Positions 26,517-34,110 of a stretch of DNA of 48,796 nt are shown here, piece by piece. Location of the stretch: assembly GCF_000226875.1 (NCBI RefSeq), contig NZ_JH164926.1:1117372-1166167 (forward strand), read 5' to 3'. The DNA is from Neisseria shayeganii 871. GTDB taxonomy: Bacteria > Pseudomonadota > Gammaproteobacteria > Burkholderiales > Neisseriaceae. Under the pieces are notes generated by a model. The model saw nothing but the letters and a program-made list of their open reading frames with translations, made no database searches and was not told where the DNA came from. Position numbers and translations under genes: made by a program. Each line of letters opens with the position of its first letter. The stretch's first letter is position 1.

Positions 26517-27446
26517 TCAGCGCAGCTCTTTCGGCAGCACAAACACAATGCTTTCCGCCTCGCCCTCGCCTTCGATAACCGCTTCGTGCCCCCAGCCGCG
26601 GATGGTGGCGATCACTTCCTGCACCAGCACTTCCGGCGCCGACGCGCCCGCGGTCACGCCCACGCGGTTTTTGCCGACAAACCATTCGGCTTTCAGGTAG
26701 CCCGCATTGTCCACCATATAGGCATCCACGCCGCGCAGGGCAGCCACTTCGCGCAAACGGTTGCTGTTGGAGGAATTGGGCGAACCCACCACTATCACGA
26801 TATCGCACTCGGCCGCCAGTTGCTTCACCGCTTCTTGGCGGTTGGTGGTGGCGTAGCAGATGTCTTCTTTATGCGGGCTGCGGATGTGCGGGAAACGGGC
26901 TTTCAGCGCCTCGATGATGTCGCGCGTTTCGTCCACCGACAAAGTGGTCTGGCTCACGTGAGCCAGCTTTTCGCTGTCGCGCACGGCCAGTTTGGCCACG
27001 TCGTCCACGGTTTCCACCAGCAGCATGGCGCCCGGCGACAGCTGGCCCATGGTGCCTTCCACTTCGGGGTGGCCGGCATGGCCGATCATGATGATCTGAT
27101 AGCCCTGCTCGTCCAAACGCGCCACTTCTTTGTGCACCTTGGTGACCAGCGGGCAGGTGGCGTCGAACACGCGGAAACCGCGTTCGGCGGCTTCCTGCTG
27201 CACGGCTTTGGATACGCCGTGGGCGGAATAAATCAAGGTGGCGCCTTCGGGCACGTCGCTCAATTCCTCAATGAACACCGCGCCTTTTTCGCGCAGATTG
27301 TCCACCACAAATTTATTGTGTACCACTTCATGGCGCACATAGATGGGCGCGCCGTATTCTTCCAGTGCGCGCTCGACAATATTGATGGCGCGGTCCACGC
27401 CGGCGCAAAAGCCGCGCGGATTGGCCAGGACAATGGTTTTGCTCAT
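26517..27446 (-). CDS. ispH: 4-hydroxy-3-methylbut-2-enyl diphosphate reductase
   Basis: The 309-aa last enzyme of the MEP isoprenoid pathway has three [4Fe-4S] Cys: C14 (PRGFCAG), C97 (DATCPLV) and C196 (DICYATT). Substrate His are in YVRHEVVHNKF and IGHAGHPE, and SSNSNRL is the conserved Ser/Asn loop. The start at 27446 fits family alignments. It follows lspA by 22 bp, an order common in proteobacteria. An eikDUS with one mismatch near 26690 is read in frame as GYLK. Confidence 0.98.
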   Translation of the reverse strand: MSKTIVLANPRGFCAGVDRAINIVERALEEYGAPIYVRHEVVHNKFVVDNLREKGAVFIEELSDVPEGATLIYSAHGVSKAVQQEAAERGFRVFDATCPLVTKVHKEVARLDEQGYQIIMIGHAGHPEVEGTMGQLSPGAMLLVETVDDVAKLAVRDSEKLAHVSQTTLSVDETRDIIEALKARFPHIRSPHKEDICYATTNRQEAVKQLAAECDIVIVVGSPNSSNSNRLREVAALRGVDAYMVDNAGYLKAEWFVGKNRVGVTAGASAPEVLVQEVIATIRGWGHEAVIEGEGEAESIVFVLPKELR

Positions 27447-27468
27447 TGATATCGGATCCGTGTGTGTT

Positions 27469-27981
27469 TCAGGTAGCCTGTTGCCGCTTTTCCCGGCGCG
27501 CCTCTTGAATACCGGCCCACACAAACAGGGCGGCACCGACGCAGATAAAGCTGTCGGCAATATTGAAGGCGGGGTAATAATGATTGCGCCAATACACCAG
27601 CAGGAAATCGACCACATGGCCGTAGAGCAGCCGGTCGATCACATTGCCGATTGCCCCGCCCATAATCATGGCCGCCGCCCAGGCAGACCATCCGCGAAAC
27701 TCGCGCTTCAGAATGTTGCGGCCCAAATACAGGCAGACAACCACGGCGAAGCCGGTGAAAAAATATTTCTGCCAGCCGCCGGCATCGGCCAGAAAACTGA
27801 ACGCCGCGCCGGGATTGTAAACGTGGGTCAAATCAAAGAAACCGTTAATCACAGGCAGCCGCGCCTGAAACGGAATATGGTTCAACACCATGATTTTGGT
27901 GATTTGGTCGGCCGCAACGGCCAAGACGGCCAAAACAAAATACGGCCACAAAGGCGGGCGGGAAACGGTGGAGTGACTCAT
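27469..27981 (-). CDS. lspA: Signal peptidase II (lipoprotein signal peptidase)
   Basis: The 170-aa inner-membrane aspartic protease has four membrane spans and cleaves prolipoproteins, including those encoded here (MtrC, MtrE, EfeO, the PotF-like protein). Catalytic Asp are D125 (GHVVDF) and D143 (NIADSF); IGNVIDRL and VYNPGAAFSFL are also conserved. The ATG at 27981 is chosen over an upstream in-frame start as the residues before it lack family similarity. The last codons CAG GCT ACC TGA are an eikDUS read in frame, giving the C-terminal Q-A-T and the stop. Confidence 0.97.
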   Translation of the reverse strand: MSHSTVSRPPLWPYFVLAVLAVAADQITKIMVLNHIPFQARLPVINGFFDLTHVYNPGAAFSFLADAGGWQKYFFTGFAVVVCLYLGRNILKREFRGWSAWAAAMIMGGAIGNVIDRLLYGHVVDFLLVYWRNHYYPAFNIADSFICVGAALFVWAGIQEARREKRQQAT

Positions 27982-28063
27982 GAATGCGGTATCGCCGAAA
28001 AAGGAAGCGCATTCTACTATAAAGTGTCGGCCGGGTCTGCCCGGCACTCCGGAACAAGGAGGC

Positions 28064-28092
28064 TTGCGCGCGAATTTATTTTTGATTATGAT
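28064..28092 (+). promoter_or_regulatory. Candidate promoter of bfd
   Basis: TTGCGC (28064-28069), a 17-nt spacer and TATGAT (28087-28092), 60 bp before the bfd start. The AT-rich stretch right after it (28093-28122) has a loose resemblance to a Fur site, which would fit a gene usually repressed by iron; that part is weak. Confidence 0.5.
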
Positions 28093-28151
28093 GCAGGAAC
28101 GAAATTTATTCTCAATTATTTGCCCGTCCATCGGGTTTTGTGGAGAAGATC

Positions 28152-28358
28152 ATGTTCGTCTGTGTCTGCAACGCCATTACCGACCGCCAAATTCAGGAAA
28201 CCGTGGCCGCCGGCGCCACCACCTTGAACGACCTGCAAAACAGCTTGGGCGTGGCCACCTGTTGCGGCTGCTGCGCCGATTTGGCCTCCTCTTACCTGAA
28301 TGCCAACCATGCCGACGGCCAGCTGAACGCCGGCGGCAGCATCAATCTCCAACGCTGA
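28152..28358 (+). CDS. bfd: Bacterioferritin-associated ferredoxin
   Basis: The 68-aa [2Fe-2S] protein delivers electrons to bacterioferritin to release stored iron. Ligands are C4 and C6 (MFVCVCNAIT) and C38 and C41 in the CCGCC cluster, the unusual CxC/CxxC spacing of Bfd, with DRQIQETVAAGA between. The ATG at 28152 is preceded by GGAGAAGATC and aligns with the family start. It diverges from lspA; no bacterioferritin gene is in the window. Confidence 0.95.
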   Translation: MFVCVCNAITDRQIQETVAAGATTLNDLQNSLGVATCCGCCADLASSYLNANHADGQLNAGGSINLQR

Positions 28359-28623
28359 CCCGGCCCGATGGCCGGCAGCGGCATTTAGCCGTCTGCAAGC
28401 AAAAGAAAATAAGCGCGCCGCCTGTTAAACCGACAGGCGGCGCGCCACATTGACAGCTTGAGACCTTTGCAAAACCTCCAGATGTGGATGCAGTTCAAGG
28501 CGTAGCAGCACAGCAAGCGAAGACATATCATATAGATAGGCAAGCGAGCGAGCAGCGCACAACGCAGAAATGCGCCGCAGATGGGGGTTTTGCAAAGGTC
28601 TCAGCCCGCAGCAAGCCGTTCGC
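28359..28623. other. Gap between bfd and mtrR: hairpin plus MITE copy
   Basis: These 265 bp hold no gene. A very stable 13-bp GC-rich hairpin (28413-28425 / 28433-28445) follows bfd; T-rich sequence comes after it only on the minus strand, so it may stop minus-strand transcripts from mtrR or act as a bidirectional block. MITE copy 4 fills 28460-28602. Confidence 0.6.
28460..28602 (+). mobile_element. MITE-like palindromic element, copy 4 (143 bp)
   Basis: Ends GAGACCTTTGCAAAACCTCC and GGTTTTGCAAAGGTCTC; same inside as copy 3. Flanking pentamers are AGCTT (28455-28459) and AGCCC (28603-28607), only partly matching, so here the duplication has decayed or was never exact. Confidence 0.8.
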
Positions 28624-29277
28624 TCAGCTGCTTTTTCGCCCCTTCTCCGGCAACAAAAACTCAGGGCTGCTCTGCAAAGAGGCCATGGCCGCCCGGATAA
28701 TGCGCGGTGCGGTTTGGCTGACGGAAAACTGCTCGGGCATATTCATCCAAATATCAATCAGGCCGCCGATAACCGACATCATATAAGTGACGGCCAAGCT
28801 GCGGTCTAAGTTTTCCGGCAGTTTTTTCTGCGCCAAACTCAGTTCCAGCACCTGGCAAAGCTGGCGCCGCCACATGTCTTGGTAACTGCGCATGATTTTG
28901 ACGATGGAATGGTTCTGCTCGGTATATTCGCATTTGGTATGCAACACGTTGCAGAATTTTCGGAATACTTCGTCCGACTCCAAACGCACGAAAATATTGA
29001 TGGTGGCCTCTTCCCAGCTTTGCCAGATGTCCGGCGAGCCGCGCTCGATGTCTTCGGCCAATTGGGCGGAAATCTCGGTAAACATCTGCTGAAAGAGACT
29101 CTCGAACAAATCTTCTTTATTCTTGAAGTGCCAATACAGCGCGCCTCGGGTGACACCGGCATTTTGCGCAATCTCGTTCAAAGAAGAACGCGTCATGCCG
29201 CGCAAATAGAAGGTATCTAATGCTGCTTTCAGCAGGTGCTGGCGCGTTTTTTGGGCTTCGATTTTGGTTTTTCTCAT
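28624..29277 (-). CDS. mtrR: TetR-family repressor of the mtr efflux operon
   Basis: The 217-aa regulator has an N-terminal HTH (about 28-53: TRSSLNEIAQNAGVTRGALY followed by WHFKNKEDLF) of the AcrR/MtrR group and a C-terminal ligand domain. The gene is divergent from mtrC, the arrangement known in Neisseria where MtrR represses mtrCDE and itself responds to hydrophobic agents. The ATG at 29277 begins MRKTKIEAQKTRQHLL, the MtrR-type start; twelve earlier in-frame codons are less likely. The intergenic palindrome at 29415-29430 is the likely operator. Confidence 0.93.
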   Translation of the reverse strand: MRKTKIEAQKTRQHLLKAALDTFYLRGMTRSSLNEIAQNAGVTRGALYWHFKNKEDLFESLFQQMFTEISAQLAEDIERGSPDIWQSWEEATINIFVRLESDEVFRKFCNVLHTKCEYTEQNHSIVKIMRSYQDMWRRQLCQVLELSLAQKKLPENLDRSLAVTYMMSVIGGLIDIWMNMPEQFSVSQTAPRIIRAAMASLQSSPEFLLPEKGRKSS

Positions 29278-29414
29278 GGCTGTGCCAAACTCGTTTGGTA
29301 GGAAGTGGTTCACGGGATTGTGTCATGCACAGCCTGCCTTGTCCAAACCGTTTCGCCCAAACGGCCAACGCGCCGTCGCGCCGCTGCCACACCTGAAGAA
29401 TTGGCGTGGCAAAG

Positions 29415-29436
29415 CATACATCGTTGTATGTATAAT
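29415..29436 (+). promoter_or_regulatory. MtrR operator candidate and -10 element
   Basis: CATACA-TCGT-TGTATG (29415-29430) is a perfect 6-bp inverted repeat touching TATAAT (29431-29436). The half-sites resemble the AcrR operator core (tacatacat/atgtatgta) rather than anything else in the window. On the minus strand a TTGTAA and TATACA, 16 nt apart, overlap the same palindrome and could serve mtrR. No good -35 is seen for the plus-strand -10. One repressor dimer pair here could control both directions. Confidence 0.6.
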
Positions 29437-29476
29437 GCGCCGACTTGATTTTACAACCGGCTGCTCCGAACCGCGC

Positions 29477-29510
29477 GGGGCGGCCTAAACCGGTTGGGCC
29501 GCCCCTTTTT
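29477..29510 (+). terminator. Intrinsic terminator/attenuator in the mtrC leader
   Basis: GGGGCGGCC (29477-29485) pairs with GGCCGCCCC (29497-29505), directly followed by TTTTT (29506-29510) and an eikDUS. It lies between the operator/-10 (29415-29436) and the mtrC start (29584), with no gene in between, so a transcript starting there would meet it about 35-70 nt in. Confidence 0.75.
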
Positions 29511-29583
29511 CAGGTAGCCTGACCGGCAAATCTTTCCAATCCGAACTGTTGCGGAACAACTGACATCAACAAGGTAATCAAAC

Positions 29584-30801
29584 ATGGCATACATCAAACC
29601 GTTTGGACAATCCGCTGTGCGTTGGCACATTCTGGCCGTGGCCGCCGCGCTGGCCTTGGCGGCCTGCGGCGGCGACAAAAAAGCGCAACAGGGCGAGAAA
29701 AAACCGCCGGTGGTCGGCGTGACCACCGTTAAGGCCGAAGACATCACCGTCCGCACCGAATTGCCCGGCCGTCTGGAGCCGCACCGCTCGTCGGAAGTCC
29801 GCGCCCAAGTCAGCGGCATTATTTTGCGCCGCCTGTTCCAGGAAGGCAGCCATGTGCAGGCCGGCCAAGTGTTGTACCAATTGGATGATGCCGCCTATGC
29901 CGCCGGTTTGGAAAGCGCCCGCGCACAGCTGTCCTCCGCCGAAGCGGCGCTGGCCAAAGCCAATGCCGACCTGGCCCGTTACCGCCCGCTGGTAGAGGCG
30001 GATGCCATCAGCAAACAGGAATATGACGCCGCCGTGGCCGCCAAACGGGCGGCCGAAGCCAATGTGAGCGCTGCCCGTGCCGCCATCCGCTCGGCGCGGG
30101 TCAATGTGAACCATGCCCGCATCACCGCGCCGATTTCCGGTTACATCGGTCGCTCCGAAGTATCGGAAGGCAATTTGGTTACGGCCGGCGGGGCAACCGT
30201 ACTGGCCAGAATCCAGCAAACCCATCCGATGTATGTGAATGTCACCCAATCGGCCGCCGAAACCATGAAGCTGCGCCGCGAAATCGCCGAAGGCCGCATG
30301 GTGGCGGTTAACGGCGCGGTGGAAGTGGACATCCTGCTGGAAGACGGCAGCGTGTATCCGCAAAAAGGCCGTCTCTTGTTCGCCGACCCCACGGTAGATC
30401 AAAAAACCGGCCAAGTGGCTTTGCGGGTAGAAGTGCCGAACGAAGACAACATCCTGCTGCCCGGCCTGTATGTGCGCGCCAGCCTGCCGCAGGCGCAAAT
30501 CAACCGTGCTTATAAAGTGCCGCAACAGGCGGTTACCCGCGGCAAAACCGATACCGTGATGGTGGTCAACGCCGAGGGCAGCCTGCAACCGAAACCGGTC
30601 ACCATTTCCGGCCAAGACGGCAGCCATTGGATTGTGACCGACGGCCTGCAGGACGGCGACAAAGTGGTGGTGAACGGCACCATGATTGCCGGCATGCTCG
30701 GCGCGGAAAAGGTACAGCCGCAAGAAGTGGGCGCGGCCTCCGAACCTGCGCTTCAGGTAGCCCCCGCCTCCGACGCCCAAGCCGCCTCGGCCGCAAAATA
30801 A
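29584..30801 (+). CDS. mtrC: Periplasmic adaptor (membrane fusion) lipoprotein MtrC
   Basis: The 405-aa RND adaptor has a signal peptide with lipobox LALAAC, lipidated at C28, anchored to the inner membrane. The barrel-sandwich parts VGVTTVKAEDITVRTELPG and SGYIGRSEVSEGNLV flank an alpha-hairpin of about 60 residues rich in Ala/Glu (ESARAQLSSAEAALAKANAD). The C-terminal 40 residues are Ala/Pro/Gln-rich. It bridges MtrD and MtrE. The mtrD start is 12 bp after its stop. An eikDUS with one mismatch near 30751 lies in the tail (LQVA). Confidence 0.95.
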   Translation: MAYIKPFGQSAVRWHILAVAAALALAACGGDKKAQQGEKKPPVVGVTTVKAEDITVRTELPGRLEPHRSSEVRAQVSGIILRRLFQEGSHVQAGQVLYQLDDAAYAAGLESARAQLSSAEAALAKANADLARYRPLVEADAISKQEYDAAVAAKRAAEANVSAARAAIRSARVNVNHARITAPISGYIGRSEVSEGNLVTAGGATVLARIQQTHPMYVNVTQSAAETMKLRREIAEGRMVAVNGAVEVDILLEDGSVYPQKGRLLFADPTVDQKTGQVALRVEVPNEDNILLPGLYVRASLPQAQINRAYKVPQQAVTRGKTDTVMVVNAEGSLQPKPVTISGQDGSHWIVTDGLQDGDKVVVNGTMIAGMLGAEKVQPQEVGAASEPALQVAPASDAQAASAAK

Positions 30802-30813
30802 AGGGGCAGGCAC

Positions 30814-33800
30814 ATGGCTAAATTCTTTATCGACCGCCCGGTATTCGCCTGGGTGATTTCCATCTTCATCATTCTGGCCGGCGTGTTTGCCATCAAAAAA
30901 CTGCCGGTGTCCCAATATCCTTCGGTGGCCGCACCCACCATCACGCTCAACGCCACCTATCCCGGCGCGTCCGCCCAAGTGATGGAAGACAGCGTATTGG
31001 CGGTCATCGAACGCAGCATGAACGGCGTGGAAGGGCTGGACTATATGTCCACTTCCGCCGATTCCAGCGGCTCCGGCTCGGTCACCCTCACCTTCCAGCC
31101 CGATGTGGACGAAGACTTCGCACAAATGAATGTGCAAAACAAACTGTCCGAAGTGCTGTCCACCCTGCCGGCCACGGTGCAGCAATATGGGGTAACCGTT
31201 TCTAAATCGCGCTCCAACTTTCTCATGGTCTTGGCCATTTCTTCGGAAAGCCAAGACTTGTCCGAAATGGCCGACTACACCCAGCGCAATATTGTGCCGG
31301 AGCTGCAACGCCTAGAAGGCGTGGGCGCGGTGCGCATGTTTGCCGCCCAGCGCGCGATGCGGGTATGGGTGGATCCGGCCAAACTGCAAAGTTTCAATCT
31401 GTCGTTTGCCGACGTCTCCGCCGCCATCAGCGCGCAAAACGCTCAGATTTCCGCCGGCTCGCTCGGCTCCCTGCCGGCGGCCCAAGGTCAGGCCATCACC
31501 GCCACCATCACTGCGGAAGGCCAACTCAGTACGCCTGAAGAATTCGGCAACGTCATACTCAGAAGCACCGGCAGCGGCGCCAATGTTTATCTGCGCGATG
31601 TGGCGCGGGTGGAAATCGGTTCCGAAAGCTACAGTTCGGGCACCCGCCTCAACGGCCGGCCGATGGTGGGCGTGGCCGTGATGCTGTCCAACAGCGGCAA
31701 CGCCACCGCCACCGCCAAACTGGTGCGCGAGCGCATGGAAAAGCTGCAGGCCTTCTTCCCGGGCGACATGAAATGGTCGGCCCCCTACGACACCTCCACC
31801 TTTGTGGACATCTCCATCAAAAAAGTGGTGTACACCTTGGGCGAAGCCATGCTGTTGGTATTCGCGGTGATGTTTATTTTCCTGCAAAACATCCGCTACA
31901 CCCTGATCCCCACTATTGTGGTGCCGATCTCCCTGCTCGGCGCCTTTGCCGGCATCTACTACTTGGGGATGTCGATCAATGTGCTGACCATGTTTGCCAT
32001 GGTGCTGGTGATCGGCATTGTGGTGGACGATGCGATTGTGGTGGTGGAAAACGTAGAGCGCATCATGGCCGAAGAAGGCCTGCCGCCGCTGCCGGCCACC
32101 CGCAAAGCCATGGGGCAGATTTCCGGCGCCGTGATCGGCATTACCGCAGTGCTGGTATCGGTGTTTATTCCGCTGGCCTTTTTCAGCGGCGCCACCGGCA
32201 ACATCTACCGCCAGTTCGCCCTCACCATGGCCATTGCCATCAGCTTCTCCGCCTTCTTGGCGCTCACCCTGACCCCGGCTTTGTGCGCCACCATGCTCAA
32301 GCCGATAGCCAAAGGCCACCATGAAGAGAAAAAAGGCGTTTTCGGCTGGTTCAACCGCAAATTCGACCGCATGACCCAACGCTACTCCACCCGCGTGCAA
32401 AAGCTGCTGCGCCGCAGCGGCCGCATGATGCTGGTTTGGGCGGCGATGACCGCCATCGGCCTGTTTGTGTTCACCCGCATCCCCACTTCCTTCCTGCCTT
32501 CTGAAGACCAAGGCTACATCATGGTCAGCATGCAGTTGCCGGCCGGCGCCTCCAAAGAGCGCACCGACGCCACCATTGCGGCTGTGGAAGGCGTGCTGCG
32601 CGACACGCCCGAAGTGCAGGACATGATCACCATTTCCGGCTTCAGCTTCTTCGGCAGCGGCCAAAATATGGCCATGGGTTTCGTGATGCTGAAAAACTGG
32701 GACGACCGCCCCGGCATCGCCAGCGAAGCCTCGATTGTTTCCCGCATCATCACCGGCAAGCTGATGATGAGCGGCGCGGTAAAAGACGGTTTTGCCATTG
32801 CCGTCAATCCGCCGCCCATCAGCGAATTGGGCAACAGCGGCTTAGAATTTTACCTGCAAGACCGCAACAACTCCGGCCATGACGCGCTGCTGAATGCCCG
32901 CAACCAACTGCTGGCCAAAATGCGCGGCAACCCCATGTTTACCGACAGCCGCGCTTCCGGCCTGGAAGACTCGCCGCAACTGAAACTGGAGATCGACCGC
33001 CACGCCGCCGCCGCCCAAGGCATCAATATGGCGGCCATCCGCACCACCTTGGCAGCGGCCTTGGGCGGCGCCTATGTCAACGACTTCCCCAACAAAGGCC
33101 GTTTGCAGAAAGTGATGGTACAGGCCGACGTGGCCACCCGCATGCAGCCGGAAGGCATTCTGGCCCTGACCGTGCCGAACGGCGAAGGCACCGCCGTGCC
33201 CTTGTCCACCGTGATGAAGGCGGAGTGGACCACCGGCATGGAGCAAAGCACCCGCTTCAACGGCTACCCCGCCATGGCCTTGAGCAGCGGCGTGGGCAGC
33301 GGTTACGCCAGCGGCGACGCGATGGCGGAAATCGAACGCCTGGCTGCCGAACTGGAAGGCGGTTACAGCGTGGAGTGGAAAGGACAGGCGCGCGAACAGG
33401 CCAAAGGTTCCACCCAAACCACTTTGCTGTACGCTTTCGCCATCTTGGCCGTCTTCCTGGTATTGGCGGCTCTGTATGAGAGCTGGTCGGTGCCCTTGGC
33501 GGTGATTCTCGTGGTGCCCTTGGGCTTCCTCGGCATCGTGCTCGGCGTGGCCGGCCGCAATCTCGTCAACGGTACGCTGGGCATTCCGATTTTCTACCTC
33601 AACGACATCTATTTCCAAGTCGGCCTGATTACCGTCATCGGTTTGAGCGCGAAAAACGCGATTCTGATTATTGAGTTCGCCAAAGACCTGCAGGCCCAAG
33701 GCAGAAGCGCCTTGGAAGCGGCGGTAGAAGCGGCGCACCTGCGTTTCCGCCCGATTCTGATGACTTCCTTCGCCTTCATCTTGGGCGTGGTGCCGCTGTA

Positions 33801-33990
33801 CTTCGCCTCCGGCGCCAGCTCGGCCAGCCAACGCGCCATCGGCACCACTGTGTTCTGGGGCATGAGCATCGGCACCCTGCTGTCGGTATTCCTGGTGCCG
33901 GTGTTTTATGTGGTGGTGCGTAAGCTGTTCCCGGGCAAGCCCCGTGCCGACGGCATCACCGGCGCCGATCAGCCTCACCAGCCACATTAA
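30814..33990 (+). CDS. mtrD: RND multidrug efflux pump MtrD
   Basis: The 1058-aa inner-membrane proton antiporter of the HAE-1 class opens MAKFFIDRPVFAWVISIFI. The proton-relay Asp pair is in VVDDAIVVVENVE near residue 405, and the matching Lys lies in GLSAKNAILIIEFAKDL near 948. Two large periplasmic loops carry the drug pocket. MtrCDE exports hydrophobic agents such as detergents, bile and fatty-acid-like compounds and macrolides in Neisseria. The length is usual (1040-1070). GGGGCAGGCAC precedes the start. Confidence 0.98.
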   Translation: MAKFFIDRPVFAWVISIFIILAGVFAIKKLPVSQYPSVAAPTITLNATYPGASAQVMEDSVLAVIERSMNGVEGLDYMSTSADSSGSGSVTLTFQPDVDEDFAQMNVQNKLSEVLSTLPATVQQYGVTVSKSRSNFLMVLAISSESQDLSEMADYTQRNIVPELQRLEGVGAVRMFAAQRAMRVWVDPAKLQSFNLSFADVSAAISAQNAQISAGSLGSLPAAQGQAITATITAEGQLSTPEEFGNVILRSTGSGANVYLRDVARVEIGSESYSSGTRLNGRPMVGVAVMLSNSGNATATAKLVRERMEKLQAFFPGDMKWSAPYDTSTFVDISIKKVVYTLGEAMLLVFAVMFIFLQNIRYTLIPTIVVPISLLGAFAGIYYLGMSINVLTMFAMVLVIGIVVDDAIVVVENVERIMAEEGLPPLPATRKAMGQISGAVIGITAVLVSVFIPLAFFSGATGNIYRQFALTMAIAISFSAFLALTLTPALCATMLKPIAKGHHEEKKGVFGWFNRKFDRMTQRYSTRVQKLLRRSGRMMLVWAAMTAIGLFVFTRIPTSFLPSEDQGYIMVSMQLPAGASKERTDATIAAVEGVLRDTPEVQDMITISGFSFFGSGQNMAMGFVMLKNWDDRPGIASEASIVSRIITGKLMMSGAVKDGFAIAVNPPPISELGNSGLEFYLQDRNNSGHDALLNARNQLLAKMRGNPMFTDSRASGLEDSPQLKLEIDRHAAAAQGINMAAIRTTLAAALGGAYVNDFPNKGRLQKVMVQADVATRMQPEGILALTVPNGEGTAVPLSTVMKAEWTTGMEQSTRFNGYPAMALSSGVGSGYASGDAMAEIERLAAELEGGYSVEWKGQAREQAKGSTQTTLLYAFAILAVFLVLAALYESWSVPLAVILVVPLGFLGIVLGVAGRNLVNGTLGIPIFYLNDIYFQVGLITVIGLSAKNAILIIEFAKDLQAQGRSALEAAVEAAHLRFRPILMTSFAFILGVVPLYFASGASSASQRAIGTTVFWGMSIGTLLSVFLVPVFYVVVRKLFPGKPRADGITGADQPHQPH

Positions 33991-34110
33991 ACCACGATTG
34001 TTCAGGTAGCCTTCCGCTGCATACCAAAGGCCACCTGAAAGCTTTAACACCTATGGTTTCAGGTAGCCCGCACCTGAATGGAGGCTACCTGAAACCCCGG
34101 AAATGCATTT
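33991..34110. repeat. Cluster of uptake sequences between mtrD and mtrE
   Basis: In 120 bp there are four DUS or near-DUS: TTCAGGTAGCCT near 34000, GGCCACCTGAAAG near 34029 (one or two mismatches), TTTCAGGTAGCCC near 34059 and AGGCTACCTGAA near 34083. Inverted pairs could fold and lower mtrE relative to mtrCD. Confidence 0.7.

Noticed and set aside
25740..27449. A 569-codon frame spanning the thioesterase-like gene and opposite ispH
   Set aside because: It crosses a terminator and two real genes; Arg/Pro/His-rich composition is that of a shadow frame.
28413..28445. Very stable hairpin as terminator of bfd
   Set aside because: No T run follows on the plus strand; T-rich sequence is only on the other side, so the direction is unclear.
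29578..31308. A 576-codon frame opposite mtrC and mtrD
   Set aside because: Antisense to well-conserved efflux genes, His/Gly-rich shadow composition.
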